Under the pieces are notes generated by a model, which was not told where the DNA came from, ran no database searches, and saw only the letters and a program-made list of their open reading frames with translations. Position numbers and translations under genes: made by a program. A stretch of 64,000 bases of DNA from an uncultured Flavobacteriia bacterium. GTDB lineage: Bacteria > Bacteroidota > Bacteroidia > Flavobacteriales_D > Crocinitomicaceae. Positions 43,430-52,503 of the stretch are shown here, one piece after another. Within the stretch, counting starts at the first letter, position 1, and each line of letters opens with the position of its first letter. Where the stretch lies: assembly GCA_937975705.1 (NCBI GenBank), contig CALJTX010000047.1:1-64000 (forward strand), given 5' to 3'.

Positions 43430-45550
43430 TTACAGAACATATTGGAATTGAACAACAAAATTTCTCGGCGCCTGAACCGCCCCTGGCCTGGTTACATATT
43501 CGGCATTCGTGACATTGTTTAAAATCAGGTTACACTTGAATTGCTCGGAAAAAGCGTAATGAAAGCGCAAATCAAAAACGGGAACACCTTTGTTGAATTT
43601 GGCCCGATAATTCGCCATGCCGACTAAAATCTCGGTATCTATAATACCTTGTTCAAAAGCCAAATCGATGTTGCGCATATAGGAATTGTAGCGTCCTGAT
43701 AAGCCAATGCCAAAGTTTTTATAGTTGAGTTCGATGTCCGCCTTGGCCAGATGCTTGAAGCGGTATTTGAGCATAGATCCAGTTGTGTCTGAAAAAGTAG
43801 CCAAATAGGTAGTGTCTGTATTGAGACTCAACGGATTCATATAAGTATAGCCCAATAAAGTTAGTACCTCCACCTCTCCTATTTTACCTGAACTATTCAT
43901 GGAAAATTCAATGCCAGTAATGCGTGCGCGTTCTGCATTTTGCGCCTGAAACCCAACCCAATTGTAGAGGTAATTCAGCGCAGAAGGATTGGTTGTTTGT
44001 AAAAACGCCATGGTATCGGGTTTGAACACGCCAAAAGCAAATTCTGTCATGTTGTCGTAGGCATTGATAAAGCCTGCTACATCGAGCAGCGCCTTCCACT
44101 CGCCAACCTTTACAACTTGTTTGAGACCGAGCTCAGCTGCCCAACCGCGTTCGGCAAGCAAATCGGGATTCTGAAAGATGCGCAAGCCGCCCACGCTTGT
44201 TGAGATATACCGCTCTGCCACGGCTGGAAAACGAATGCCTTGACCAAAAGAAGCGCGCAAATGTGTGCTTTTGCGTAATGCGTAATGGCCGCCAAAGCGC
44301 ACAACAGGATAAATAGGTAAGGTTTGACCACCCCAATTGAAATTAGTTTCGGGCGTTGCCTTATTGAGCTGACAATATTCGAGCCGCAAGCCAGCTTGTA
44401 AATCGAGCTTTCCTTTAGACCACTCCGTTTGCTGATACAAAGAGAAATTCTTACTCAGATGATTTCCAAAAATATAACTGGTCACCTGACTGATATTTGA
44501 AGTAGCGCCAAACGAAATATCAAAATGCTTCTTTTTCTTGTTCGCTTGGTAATCCGCATAGTACATCTGCCCCAAAGATGCGTCTACAAGTGCCGTTGAT
44601 GAACCTGTAGTGGTGAGGTAATAACGTGTTCTGAGTGCGTGCTTGACTTTATTTTTTGAAACGTAAAGCAAATAAGGATCGAGACTCAAGCGCAGTGCGC
44701 GCTGTTCACTGAGTGTGTTCTCTAAAGCTTGAAAGCACATTGAGTCGTTGCGCCACAAAATAAAAACGCCTTCTTCTTGCGCCTGAACATGAAAAGAAAG
44801 CCCTGCCTTGAGTTGAGGAATTTTCTTTGAAAAATAGGTATAGGTACCATGGATTCGCGCGCGCATTTCGTAATCGCCCTCGCGGTAACCTTTATCTCTA
44901 AACGCATTGACGCCAAGTGTAAAAGCATGGTTGTCTTTGCGCTTGGCTGCATACACATCGATCAACTGAAAAGTAGGCGGTGCGCCCCACCATTTCATGC
45001 TCTGTCTTGGTGGATTGCCGTAAATTCCATTTTGGACTTTTAAAGAAAATGTACCCTCGAGTGGTGCATCTTTTTCGTTCATGGCAATAATTCCGTTGAG
45101 CGCACCACTGCCGTAGAGTACAGACGAAGCGCCTTTAATGATTTCAATTTGCTCGGCGTGTTCCATCGGCACCGCATTCCATTTGACATCGCCAATGTCG
45201 GGTGAGAGCATCGGAACACCATTCCAGACGAGCAAAACCCGACTGCCTGCACCATAAGCATAACCGCCGCCGCCGCGAATTGACACCTGACCATCCATCG
45301 TAAATACACCTGGGCTTTGGTTAACGGCTTGTTCAAGATTGGCCAGTCCTTTATTGGCAATAAGTGCAGGTCTGAGCACTTCCATAGAAATAGAAACTTC
45401 TTCGATGTTCTTTTCAAAGCGTGCGGCACGCACATAAACAGCTTTTTCGTCTTTGGTTTTCAGTCTCAGGCTATCCTTATTGAGGTCTTGAGAGAAGAGG
45501 TATATCGGAAAAAAAATCAGGAAAAGTGTCGTAAATTTTACTGAATGCAT
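43430..45550 (-). CDS. TonB-dependent outer-membrane receptor, paralogue without the N-terminal Ig domain
   Basis: 706 aa. Signal peptide (to about 20), then directly the plug (IANKGLANLEQAVNQSPGVFTMDGQVSIRGG, VLYGSGALNGIIAM) and barrel (final RNFVVQFQYVL). Plug and barrel follow the 794-aa neighbour almost block for block (TRPGAVQAPRNF versus SRPGDIQAPRNF), so the pair arose by tandem duplication. The carboxypeptidase-like domain of the sister is missing. Confidence 0.93.
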   Translation of the reverse strand: MHSVKFTTLFLIFFPIYLFSQDLNKDSLRLKTKDEKAVYVRAARFEKNIEEVSISMEVLRPALIANKGLANLEQAVNQSPGVFTMDGQVSIRGGGGYAYGAGSRVLLVWNGVPMLSPDIGDVKWNAVPMEHAEQIEIIKGASSVLYGSGALNGIIAMNEKDAPLEGTFSLKVQNGIYGNPPRQSMKWWGAPPTFQLIDVYAAKRKDNHAFTLGVNAFRDKGYREGDYEMRARIHGTYTYFSKKIPQLKAGLSFHVQAQEEGVFILWRNDSMCFQALENTLSEQRALRLSLDPYLLYVSKNKVKHALRTRYYLTTTGSSTALVDASLGQMYYADYQANKKKKHFDISFGATSNISQVTSYIFGNHLSKNFSLYQQTEWSKGKLDLQAGLRLEYCQLNKATPETNFNWGGQTLPIYPVVRFGGHYALRKSTHLRASFGQGIRFPAVAERYISTSVGGLRIFQNPDLLAERGWAAELGLKQVVKVGEWKALLDVAGFINAYDNMTEFAFGVFKPDTMAFLQTTNPSALNYLYNWVGFQAQNAERARITGIEFSMNSSGKIGEVEVLTLLGYTYMNPLSLNTDTTYLATFSDTTGSMLKYRFKHLAKADIELNYKNFGIGLSGRYNSYMRNIDLAFEQGIIDTEILVGMANYRAKFNKGVPVFDLRFHYAFSEQFKCNLILNNVTNAEYVTRPGAVQAPRNFVVQFQYVL

Positions 45551-45591
45551 TGCGGTTTGTTCGGTCTAACTTTACCCGAAGCTACTAAAAA

Positions 45592-46689
45592 ATGGAACAC
45601 TCAGACCAACTCTATCAAATTGCGTTCTCACAACTGCACGGCATTGGCCCTGTACGTGCTAGGCGCATCTTAAAACTGCTCAGCCACCCACGCGATTTCT
45701 TTGAGCTCAATTACGCTGCTTTACAACAAATCACCAGTATCCCAATTGCCCAGCTCGAAAAAACAGAAAGAACAAATGCGCTTTGGCGGGCGCAGGGGCA
45801 ACTTTCTTACCTCGCACATGAAAACCTCAGCTATCATTTCATTACCGACCCTACCTATCCCGAACGCCTCAGGCATTGCAGCGATGCGCCGCTAGGTCTT
45901 TTTTACAGAGGACGCGAAACGGTTTGGCAACAACCGAGGTGCATTGCCATTGTAGGTACGCGTCAGCAAACCGACTATGGCAAACAACTCGTCGCAGATT
46001 TCATTGCCCAACTGCCAAAAGACATCCTCGTGATCAGCGGTTTGGCACAAGGCGTAGATGCAGAGGCGCACCGGCAATGCCTCAGCCATGGTTTGGCGAC
46101 AATTGGTGTGCTTGGCCACGGTGTCGACCGAATTTACCCGTCGAGCAACCGTAAGTTGGCGCTTCAAATGCTGGAACAAGGTGGGCTCATTTCAGAGTTT
46201 TTAATTGGTACCAAACCCGATCGGATGCACTTTCCAATGCGCAACCGCATTATTGCAGGTTTGGCCGACGCAGTAATTGTAATTGAAAGCAAGAAAAACG
46301 GCGGATCTTTAATTACAGCCGAACTCGGCAATGATTACAACCGAGAGGTTTTTGCCTTTCCTGGGCCCATTCACCAATTGCAATCGGAGGGCTGTCATGC
46401 CCTCATTAAAAACCAACAAGCGCATTTGCTCACATCTGCCCAAGATTTATTGCAAACTATGAACTGGACCAATGCGCAGCAAGGCGCCGCGCTACCAAAT
46501 CACGCAGAATTGACTAGCCTTCAAAAAGACCTCTTAAATCACTTCAAAAACAAGAATAACTGGAGCATAGATGAACTCGCGCTGGCCACCCAGCAAGCGG
46601 TGTCTTTGATCAGCAGCACTTTATTTGAACTCGAATTAAATGGATCTTTACAAAATATCGGTGCAAATCGGTATCGCCTACCCTTGTAA
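45592..46689 (+). CDS. dprA: DNA-processing protein DprA/Smf
   Basis: 365 aa. HhH-like N-terminal part (SQLHGIGPVRARRIL), Rossmann core (IVGTRQQTDYGKQL near 119, ISGLAQGVDAEAHRQCL, VLGHGVDRIYPSSNRKLA, FPMRNRIIAGLADAVIVIES, GGSLITAELGNDYNREVFAFPG), and a C-terminal winged helix (NNWSIDELALATQQ). Protects incoming single strands and loads RecA during transformation. TAACTTTA 17 nt upstream may be its -7 box. Confidence 0.97.
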   Translation: MEHSDQLYQIAFSQLHGIGPVRARRILKLLSHPRDFFELNYAALQQITSIPIAQLEKTERTNALWRAQGQLSYLAHENLSYHFITDPTYPERLRHCSDAPLGLFYRGRETVWQQPRCIAIVGTRQQTDYGKQLVADFIAQLPKDILVISGLAQGVDAEAHRQCLSHGLATIGVLGHGVDRIYPSSNRKLALQMLEQGGLISEFLIGTKPDRMHFPMRNRIIAGLADAVIVIESKKNGGSLITAELGNDYNREVFAFPGPIHQLQSEGCHALIKNQQAHLLTSAQDLLQTMNWTNAQQGAALPNHAELTSLQKDLLNHFKNKNNWSIDELALATQQAVSLISSTLFELELNGSLQNIGANRYRLPL

Positions 46690-46712
46690 TTTGCAAAACC
46701 TACGTAACTTTG
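46684..46712 (+). promoter_or_regulatory. Promoter of the metH transcription unit
   Basis: TTG (46684-46686), 18-nt spacer, TAACTTTG (46705-46712), both consensus. The start is expected near 46718, about 13 nt before the riboswitch. Confidence 0.72.
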
Positions 46713-46730
46713 CAGCAGTTCATTAAAATA

Positions 46731-46832
46731 AACTTATTTAGAAAGGTGGAGGGACAGGCCCTATGAAACCTTGGCAACCTCACATCCTTGTAAAGGTGCC
46801 AAATCCGATCCCAAATTGGGAAAAGATAAGTT
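46731..46832 (+). promoter_or_regulatory. SAM-I (S-box) riboswitch
   Basis: Closing stem P1 AACTTAT/ATAAGTT (46731-46737 with 46826-46832). Inside is the S-box core AGAAAGGTGGAGGGAC, GGCCCTATGAAACC, GGCAACC and AAGGTGCCAAATCC, in canonical order, ending with the P4 arm ATCCCAAATTGGGA. Binds S-adenosylmethionine and lowers metH expression. GAAAGGT (46741-46747, P2) can pair instead with ACCTTTC (46849-46855) just before the coding start. A small GAAAC/GTTTC hairpin follows P1, without a T run. Confidence 0.96.
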
Positions 46833-46867
46833 GAAACGCGCTGTTTCTACCTTTCGCCAAGCAAATT

Positions 46868-47857
46868 ATGATCAATAGCGCATTACAACAAGCCATCGAG
46901 CAACGCATTCTCGTCTTAGACGGCGCCATGGGCACCATGATCCAACGCCATCAGCTCGAAGAATTTGATTTTCGCGAAGGTGCCTTTGAGCAGCACCCCT
47001 TATCCCTAAAAGGCAACAACGACCTGCTTTCAATTACCCGCCCCGAAATCATCAAAGATATCCACCGCGCTTACCTCGCAGCTGGCGCTGATATCATTGA
47101 AACCAATACGTTTTCAGGCACCACTATTGCACAAGCCGATTACCAGCTAGAAGAAGCAGTTTATCAAATCAATTATCAAGGCGCCAAAATTGCCAAAGAA
47201 GTAGCTGCCGAATTTACTGATCGCCCGCGCTTCGTGGCAGGTTCTATTGGCCCCACCAACCGCACGGCGTCTATCTCTCCGGATGTCAATGACCCAGGTT
47301 TTCGCGCCGTCAGTTTTGATGATTTAGTAGGCGCATACAGCGGGCAAATTGAAGCACTCATGGATGGCGGGGTAGATATCCTACTCATTGAAACCGTTTT
47401 TGACACGCTCAATGCCAAAGCAGCCTTATATACTTGCGATCAAGTATTTGAAAAAAGAGGCATTCAAATCCCAATTATGGTCTCGGGTACCATCACCGAT
47501 CAATCTGGGCGCACCCTCACCGGCCAAACCACAGAAGCTTTTTTAATTTCATTGTCGCACATGCCGCTACTCAGTATTGGCCTTAACTGTGCACTTGGCG
47601 CGTCCATGATGCGACCGTATCTCCAGGTACTCAATGAAAAAGCAACTTTTGCCGTTAGTGCGCACCCCAATGCAGGGCTCCCAAATGAATTTGGGCTCTA
47701 CGACGAAAGCCCTGCGGCAATGGCCGCTCAAATTGAGCAATTCTTGCAAGAAGGTTTGGTCAATGTGATTGGTGGCTGCTGCGGCACAACACCCGAACAC
47801 ATTGCAGCTATTGCAGCAGTTGCCGCTAAGTATTCACCAAGAAAATGGAACCACTAA
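46868..47857 (+). CDS. metH: Methionine synthase, homocysteine-binding subunit (MetH N-terminal module)
   Basis: 329 aa. The homocysteine S-methyltransferase barrel: VLDGAMGTMIQRHQLEE, ADIIETNTFSGTT, AGSIGPTNRTAS, the zinc Cys in GLNCALGASMM (about 240) and the pair in IGGCCGTTPEHI (about 302-303). All three zinc ligands are present. It stops where a single-chain MetH continues into the folate domain; the rest is the next gene, whose ATG begins one base after this stop. Two-gene MetH is common in Bacteroidota. Confidence 0.96.
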   Translation: MINSALQQAIEQRILVLDGAMGTMIQRHQLEEFDFREGAFEQHPLSLKGNNDLLSITRPEIIKDIHRAYLAAGADIIETNTFSGTTIAQADYQLEEAVYQINYQGAKIAKEVAAEFTDRPRFVAGSIGPTNRTASISPDVNDPGFRAVSFDDLVGAYSGQIEALMDGGVDILLIETVFDTLNAKAALYTCDQVFEKRGIQIPIMVSGTITDQSGRTLTGQTTEAFLISLSHMPLLSIGLNCALGASMMRPYLQVLNEKATFAVSAHPNAGLPNEFGLYDESPAAMAAQIEQFLQEGLVNVIGGCCGTTPEHIAAIAAVAAKYSPRKWNH

Positions 47858-47858
47858 T

Positions 47859-50510
47859 ATGCTGAAGTTAGCTGGCCTAGAGGCTTTAGTACTGACCGAA
47901 CAAAGTAATTTTGTCAACATCGGAGAACGCACCAACGTAACCGGTTCTCGCGCCTTTTTGCGCATGATCAAAGAAGGAGACTTCGAGGCAGCGTTGGCGG
48001 TAGCGCGCGAACAAGTAGAAGGTGGTGCACAAGTCATTGACATCAACATGGACGAAGGCATGATCGACGGCAAAGCTGCTATGGTCCGCTTTCTCAATTT
48101 ATTGGCCGCCGAACCCGACATCGCACGCATCCCTATCATGATCGATTCTTCCAAATGGGAGATCATTTTGGCAGGGCTCAAATGCTTGCAAGGAAAGGGA
48201 ATCGTCAATTCTATCTCGCTCAAAGAAGGCGAGGCCACATTTATTGCCCAAGCCAAAGAAATCAGACGTTTTGGAGCAGCAGTCATCGTTATGGCCTTCG
48301 ACGAACAAGGGCAGGCAGACTCCTATGAGCGCCGCATCGAAATTTGTGAACGCTCTTACCGTATCTTAGTGGACATCGTTGGCTTTCCTCAAGACGACAT
48401 CATCTTTGACCCAAATATATTTCCGGTAGCAACCGGCATGGAAGAACACGCCAACAATGCCTTAGACTTTTTCCGCGCCACCAAATGGATCCGCAGTAAC
48501 TTGCCCGGAGCACATGTCAGTGGCGGAGTTTCTAACGTATCCTTTTCATTTAGGGGCAACAACAAAGTGCGCGAAGCCATGCACGCCGCATTTTTGTACC
48601 ACGCCACTGCCCATGGTATGGACATGGGGATCGTCAATCCAAGTATGCTCGAGGTTTACTCTGAAATTGAGCCGGAGCTTCTAAAGCGCGTCGAGGACGT
48701 CTTACTCAACCACAGGCCAGATGCCACCGAGCGCTTACTCGAATTTGCAGAAACAGTGAAGGGCGATGTCAAGCAACAAACTGCTGACCTTACTTGGCGC
48801 GAACAAAGTGTAGAAAAGCGCTTGGCTCACGCGCTCATCAAAGGGATCGTAGAATTCATTGATACCGATGTCGAAGAAGCACGGCACCTCGTAGAACGCC
48901 CAATTCAAGTGATTGAAGGCCCGCTCATGGACGGCATGAACCAAGTTGGGGACCTTTTTGGCAGCGGGCAAATGTTTTTGCCACAAGTAGTGAAGTCTGC
49001 ACGCGTCATGAAAAAAGCTGTCGCCTATTTATTGCCCTACATCGAAGCCGAAAAAGACGGCAAACAAAGCGCTGCAGGAAAGATTCTCTTAGCAACGGTA
49101 AAAGGTGACGTCCACGATATCGGCAAAAATATCGTTGGGGTTGTTTTGGCCTGCAACAATTACGAAATCATTGACCTCGGTGTCATGGTGGCGCCGCAAG
49201 TTATTATACAAACGGCCATCGAACAAAATGTGGATGCCATTGGCCTGAGCGGGCTCATTACGCCATCGCTCGACGAAATGGTTCATTTGGCCAAAGAAAT
49301 GGAGCGCGCTGGGCTAACAATTCCGCTTCTCATTGGTGGCGCGACTACCTCAAAGGTGCATACTGCAGTAAAAATAGAAGAACACTATCCTTCAGGTGCA
49401 GTTATTCATGTACTCGATGCCTCGCGCTCTGTTACGGTCGTTGAAAGTTTACTTGGACCTAAAAAACCAGATTTTCTGAATAACCTCAGGGCCGATTACC
49501 AAAAAATCCGCGTGCACCATGCCAAGCACCAAGCGGCCAAAGAACTGCTCTCTTTGGCACAAGCCCAAGCTAATGCCTTGCAACTCGAATTCAATACAGA
49601 AACAATTGCAGTACCCAAACATTTGGGCGTGCAGCGCCACGAACCTTCAATTGAAGCACTCGTTCCTTACATAGACTGGACGCCTTTCTTTCAAACCTGG
49701 GACCTCCACGGCAAATACCCGCAAATTTTGTCGGATGCAGTTGTAGGTGAAGCAGCTACCAAAGTTTTTGAAGATGCGCAACAATTACTCAATCAACTCA
49801 TCCAAGACAAAACACTTGTTTGCAAAGGTTTGAGTGGCTTATTTGCGGCCAACGCACAAGGAGACGACATCTTGATCCAAGACCCCAGCAGTGGCAACAC
49901 ACTTCACACCCAAATCACCTTGCGCCAGCAAACCAAAAAAGTCGCGGGCCAACCCAATATTGCACTAGCAGATTTCATTGCGCCAAAATCAAGTGGCATG
50001 CAAGATTACATTGGCGCTTTTGTGGTTACTGCCGGGCTCGGCATAGAAAAATACATCGCCCAATTTGAGGCCAACCACGACGACTACAACTCCATTATGG
50101 TCAAAGCGCTAGCCGATCGCCTCGCAGAAGCATTCGCGGAGTATTTGCACGCAGTTGTGCGCAAAGAAACTTGGGCTTATGCGCCGCAAGAAAATCTTGA
50201 AAACCAGGCGCTCATCGCTGAAAGCTATCGCGGCATTAGACCTGCTCCGGGCTACCCCGCTTGTCCTGATCACCTCGAAAAACTGGGTATTTTTAAGCTC
50301 CTAGATGCCGAAGCTCAGATTGGCGTGAGCCTCACCGATTCGTTGGCGATGTGGCCAGCAGCATCGGTCAGCGGTTGGTATTTCGCGCATCCTGATGCCA
50401 AGTATTTCGGTTTAGGTAAAATTACGCAAGAACAATTGGAAAATGTAGCGCAGCGAAAAGGCGTTGACGCAGCAGATATAGAACGTTGGTATAGCTCGAT
50501 TCTCGTTTAA
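47859..50510 (+). CDS. metH: Methionine synthase, folate/cobalamin/activation modules
   Basis: 883 aa from the ATG at 47859. Pterin-binding barrel (about 10-265: NFVNIGERTNVTGSRAF, VIDINMDEGMIDG, IMIDSSKWEI), cobalamin cap (about 300-390), B12 domain with DxHxxG in KGDVHDIGKNIVG (about 417-422) and SGLITPSLDEMV, and a SAM-binding activation domain (about 540-880: ESYRGIRPAPGYPACPDHLEK). Transfers methyl from methyltetrahydrofolate via cobalamin to homocysteine held by the partner protein. Convergent stop overlaps rnhA by 4 bp. Confidence 0.97.
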   Translation: MLKLAGLEALVLTEQSNFVNIGERTNVTGSRAFLRMIKEGDFEAALAVAREQVEGGAQVIDINMDEGMIDGKAAMVRFLNLLAAEPDIARIPIMIDSSKWEIILAGLKCLQGKGIVNSISLKEGEATFIAQAKEIRRFGAAVIVMAFDEQGQADSYERRIEICERSYRILVDIVGFPQDDIIFDPNIFPVATGMEEHANNALDFFRATKWIRSNLPGAHVSGGVSNVSFSFRGNNKVREAMHAAFLYHATAHGMDMGIVNPSMLEVYSEIEPELLKRVEDVLLNHRPDATERLLEFAETVKGDVKQQTADLTWREQSVEKRLAHALIKGIVEFIDTDVEEARHLVERPIQVIEGPLMDGMNQVGDLFGSGQMFLPQVVKSARVMKKAVAYLLPYIEAEKDGKQSAAGKILLATVKGDVHDIGKNIVGVVLACNNYEIIDLGVMVAPQVIIQTAIEQNVDAIGLSGLITPSLDEMVHLAKEMERAGLTIPLLIGGATTSKVHTAVKIEEHYPSGAVIHVLDASRSVTVVESLLGPKKPDFLNNLRADYQKIRVHHAKHQAAKELLSLAQAQANALQLEFNTETIAVPKHLGVQRHEPSIEALVPYIDWTPFFQTWDLHGKYPQILSDAVVGEAATKVFEDAQQLLNQLIQDKTLVCKGLSGLFAANAQGDDILIQDPSSGNTLHTQITLRQQTKKVAGQPNIALADFIAPKSSGMQDYIGAFVVTAGLGIEKYIAQFEANHDDYNSIMVKALADRLAEAFAEYLHAVVRKETWAYAPQENLENQALIAESYRGIRPAPGYPACPDHLEKLGIFKLLDAEAQIGVSLTDSLAMWPAASVSGWYFAHPDAKYFGLGKITQEQLENVAQRKGVDAADIERWYSSILV

Positions 50511-50974
50511 CTAGGATTCGCTTCAAACCAAGTGTCGATATTTTTTGGTGCTTGAGTTGCTGCCTGTACGGCTAATTCATCGCAGCGCTCATTTTGCGGA
50601 TGCCCCGCGTGCCCTTTGACCCAAACAAATTCAAGTTTGAAATTTGGATGCAGCGCCAAATAACGCTGCCATAAATCCGGGTTTTTCTTGTCTTTGAAGC
50701 CTTTTTTTACCCAACCAAAAACCCAACCTTTTGTAATAGCGTCTATTACATATTTTGAGTCCGAATGGATTACAACCGTATAATTGCGGTTCTTGATGTG
50801 CTCAAGTGCGGCAATAACAGCCAAAAGTTCCATGCGGTTGTTGGTAGTGCGCCGAAAACCTTGACTGAGTTCCATGCGCTTGCTACCGAATTCTAGGATG
50901 GCGCCAAAACCTCCCGGGCCAGGATTGCCTCGCGAAGAACCATCGGTATACACCATTATTTTTTGCGCACTCAT
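50507..50974 (-). CDS. rnhA: Ribonuclease HI
   Basis: 155 aa from the ATG at 50974, which overlaps the ruvC TGA (ATGA); a longer frame would extend deep into ruvC. Catalytic Asp in MVYTDGSSRGNPGPGG, Glu in NRMELLAVIAAL, Asp in IHSDSKYVIDAI, and HAGHPQNERCDELA. Degrades RNA in RNA-DNA hybrids. Confidence 0.96.
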   Translation of the reverse strand: MSAQKIMVYTDGSSRGNPGPGGFGAILEFGSKRMELSQGFRRTTNNRMELLAVIAALEHIKNRNYTVVIHSDSKYVIDAITKGWVFGWVKKGFKDKKNPDLWQRYLALHPNFKLEFVWVKGHAGHPQNERCDELAVQAATQAPKNIDTWFEANPS

Positions 50975-51528
50975 TGCTTTAAACGATTGGGATTTTGAGA
51001 TAAAAATGCGGTCCAGGAATCTCCTTTTGCCTTGTTGTGTTCGCCAATACCCTTTGAAAAATGATGGCACACCGCTACGGCCAAACCATCGGTTGCATCA
51101 AGGTATTTGGGCATGTCTTGAAAATTGAGCAATTGCTGAAGCATGGCCGCAACTTGCTCTTTGGAAGCGCTACCACTGCCAGTAATGGCCTGCTTGACTC
51201 TTCTTGGAGAATACTCTTCAAAAGGCATGTCGTGGTTCAAGGCCGCCGCAATGGCAACGCCTTGTGCCCTACCAAGTTTGAGCATAGACTGTACGTTTTT
51301 TCCAAAGAAAGGTGCTTCAATCGCCATTTCGTCGGGTTTGTATTCGGCGATGAGTCCGTTGAGTCTTTCTAGAATTCTTTTGAGTTTGTCCGGATGATTA
51401 CTGAGCTTGTGCAGTTGTATCACACCGAAATTCAAGAGTTTGAGTTGTTTTTGTTGTACGTGAATGAGTCCATAACCCAAAACGGTTGTGCCGGGATCGA
51501 TACCTAGTATGATTTTATCGTAACTCAT
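50971..51528 (-). CDS. ruvC: Holliday junction endonuclease RuvC
   Basis: 185 aa. Acidic residues in ILGIDPGTTVLGYGLI, AIEAPFFGKNVQS, and DATDGLAVAVCHH; the helix VKQAITGSGSASKEQVA is diagnostic. Resolves Holliday junctions with RuvAB. Cotranscribed with rnhA. TAGTTTTA lies 7 nt before its ATG. Confidence 0.97.
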   Translation of the reverse strand: MSYDKIILGIDPGTTVLGYGLIHVQQKQLKLLNFGVIQLHKLSNHPDKLKRILERLNGLIAEYKPDEMAIEAPFFGKNVQSMLKLGRAQGVAIAAALNHDMPFEEYSPRRVKQAITGSGSASKEQVAAMLQQLLNFQDMPKYLDATDGLAVAVCHHFSKGIGEHNKAKGDSWTAFLSQNPNRLKQ

Positions 51529-51555
51529 TTTGCTGTAAAACTACATACTATTGAC

Positions 51556-51585
51556 TTTGCATGCTCAAAAAAACTTGTATCTTTG
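51556..51585 (+). promoter_or_regulatory. Promoter of tRNA-Val
   Basis: TTTG (51556-51559), 18-nt spacer, TATCTTTG (51578-51585): both elements exact. Start expected within a few bases of the mature 5' end at 51593. Confidence 0.82.
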
Positions 51586-51592
51586 CACCCTC

Positions 51593-51670
51593 GGGTGATT
51601 AGCTCAGTTGGTTTAGAGCACTACCTTGACAGGGTAGGGGTCACTGGTTCGAATCCAGTATCACTCACCA
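51593..51670 (+). tRNA. tRNA-Val (GAC anticodon)
   Basis: Acceptor GGGTGAT/ATCACTC with A discriminator, D arm AGCTCAGTTGG, anticodon stem CTACC/GGTAG with loop TTGACAG (anticodon at 51628-51630), T arm GGTTCGAATCC. A CCA follows the discriminator in the DNA, unlike the three minus-strand tRNAs. Confidence 0.95.
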
Positions 51671-51672
51671 CA

Positions 51673-51700
51673 AACCTGGCTTTTGAAGTCAGGTTTTTTT
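51673..51700 (+). terminator. Terminator of tRNA-Val
   Basis: Stem AACCTGGCT/AGTCAGGTT (9 bp, one G-U) with loop TTTGA and seven T. The T run touches the end of the convergent exonuclease gene. Confidence 0.88.
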
Positions 51701-52439
51701 ATGCCTCATCTTTTGAGATACTCGCAGATGTAATATTGAATTCATCGACCAAAGGCTCTCCTTGCAAGCGCAAGAAAAGTTGGATGAGTGCCACTACGTC
51801 TTTCTCGCAATACACCATTATGCGTTGAAGATCATTTTCTTCGTAATAGACCCGAGCTACATCGGCACCTGAGATGTCGTCTTTTGGTGTCGGGATTTGC
51901 ATCACGTGGCAGAGCAAAGAAAGTGAAGTATACGATTTATAATCGCCAAATTTCCAGAGCTCCATGGTATCTATATGATTGATTTCCCAAGGCTTCTTGC
52001 CGGCAATTTGCAAGATAGATGGCAAGGCAATCCCGTTGATGAGCATGCGGCGGCAAATGTAAGGAATGTCAAATTCTTTGCTATTGTGGCCACAAAGTAC
52101 ATGGTAGGCTGTGTTGTAATGATCTTCTAACAAACGCTTGAACTGCAATAGCAAAGTTTCTTCGTCGTCGTGGTAATAGGATTTCAAGCGTATGCTCTTT
52201 CCTTGGCTACCTTCGTGCAACATGCCCACGGATATACAGATAATCTTGCCGAATTCAGCGAGAATCCCGCCGCGGTCCTCAAAAATTTGTTCGATGGGCT
52301 TGTCCGGACTAATTTGAAAACGGTTTTTGGCTTCAAATAAGGCCTTAGATTTTTCATCGAGTTGCTCAAACGCATATGCCTGAGGAACGGTTTCGATGTC
52401 TAGAAAAAGAATTTTTTCGAATTGGACTTGTTTGTTCAT
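51699..52439 (-). CDS. Predicted 3'-5' exonuclease, PolB-like DEDD fold
   Basis: 246 aa. Exo I ILFLDIETVPQAY (Asp, Glu), Exo II VLCGHNSKEFDIPYICRRML (Asp), Exo III YCEKDVVALIQLFLRL (Asp). These match the predicted exonuclease family related to the proofreading domain of family-B polymerases. Probably single-strand DNA or RNA trimming. TAAATTTC followed by 4 nt precedes the ATG. Confidence 0.88.
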   Translation of the reverse strand: MNKQVQFEKILFLDIETVPQAYAFEQLDEKSKALFEAKNRFQISPDKPIEQIFEDRGGILAEFGKIICISVGMLHEGSQGKSIRLKSYYHDDEETLLLQFKRLLEDHYNTAYHVLCGHNSKEFDIPYICRRMLINGIALPSILQIAGKKPWEINHIDTMELWKFGDYKSYTSLSLLCHVMQIPTPKDDISGADVARVYYEENDLQRIMVYCEKDVVALIQLFLRLQGEPLVDEFNITSASISKDEA

Positions 52440-52443
52440 AGTG

Positions 52444-52451
52444 GAAATTTA
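52444..52451 (-). promoter_or_regulatory. -7-like element 4 nt from the exonuclease start
   Basis: Minus-strand TAAATTTC (last base off consensus), then CACT and ATG. Listed because the spacing equals the other leaderless-type starts. Confidence 0.35.
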
Positions 52452-52503
52452 CAAAGGAAAAGATTGTCATTCGCTTTAAAAACGTGAAATTTGTAAACGC
52501 ATT

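Noticed and set aside
46833..46847. GAAAC-GCGCT-GTTTC hairpin as a terminator of the SAM riboswitch
   Set aside because: Only 5 bp and no T tract; unlikely to stop transcription by itself.
47769..47858. Possible frameshift splitting a single metH gene
   Set aside because: Stop and ATG are one base apart, the break falls exactly at the domain boundary, and split MetH is usual in Bacteroidota.
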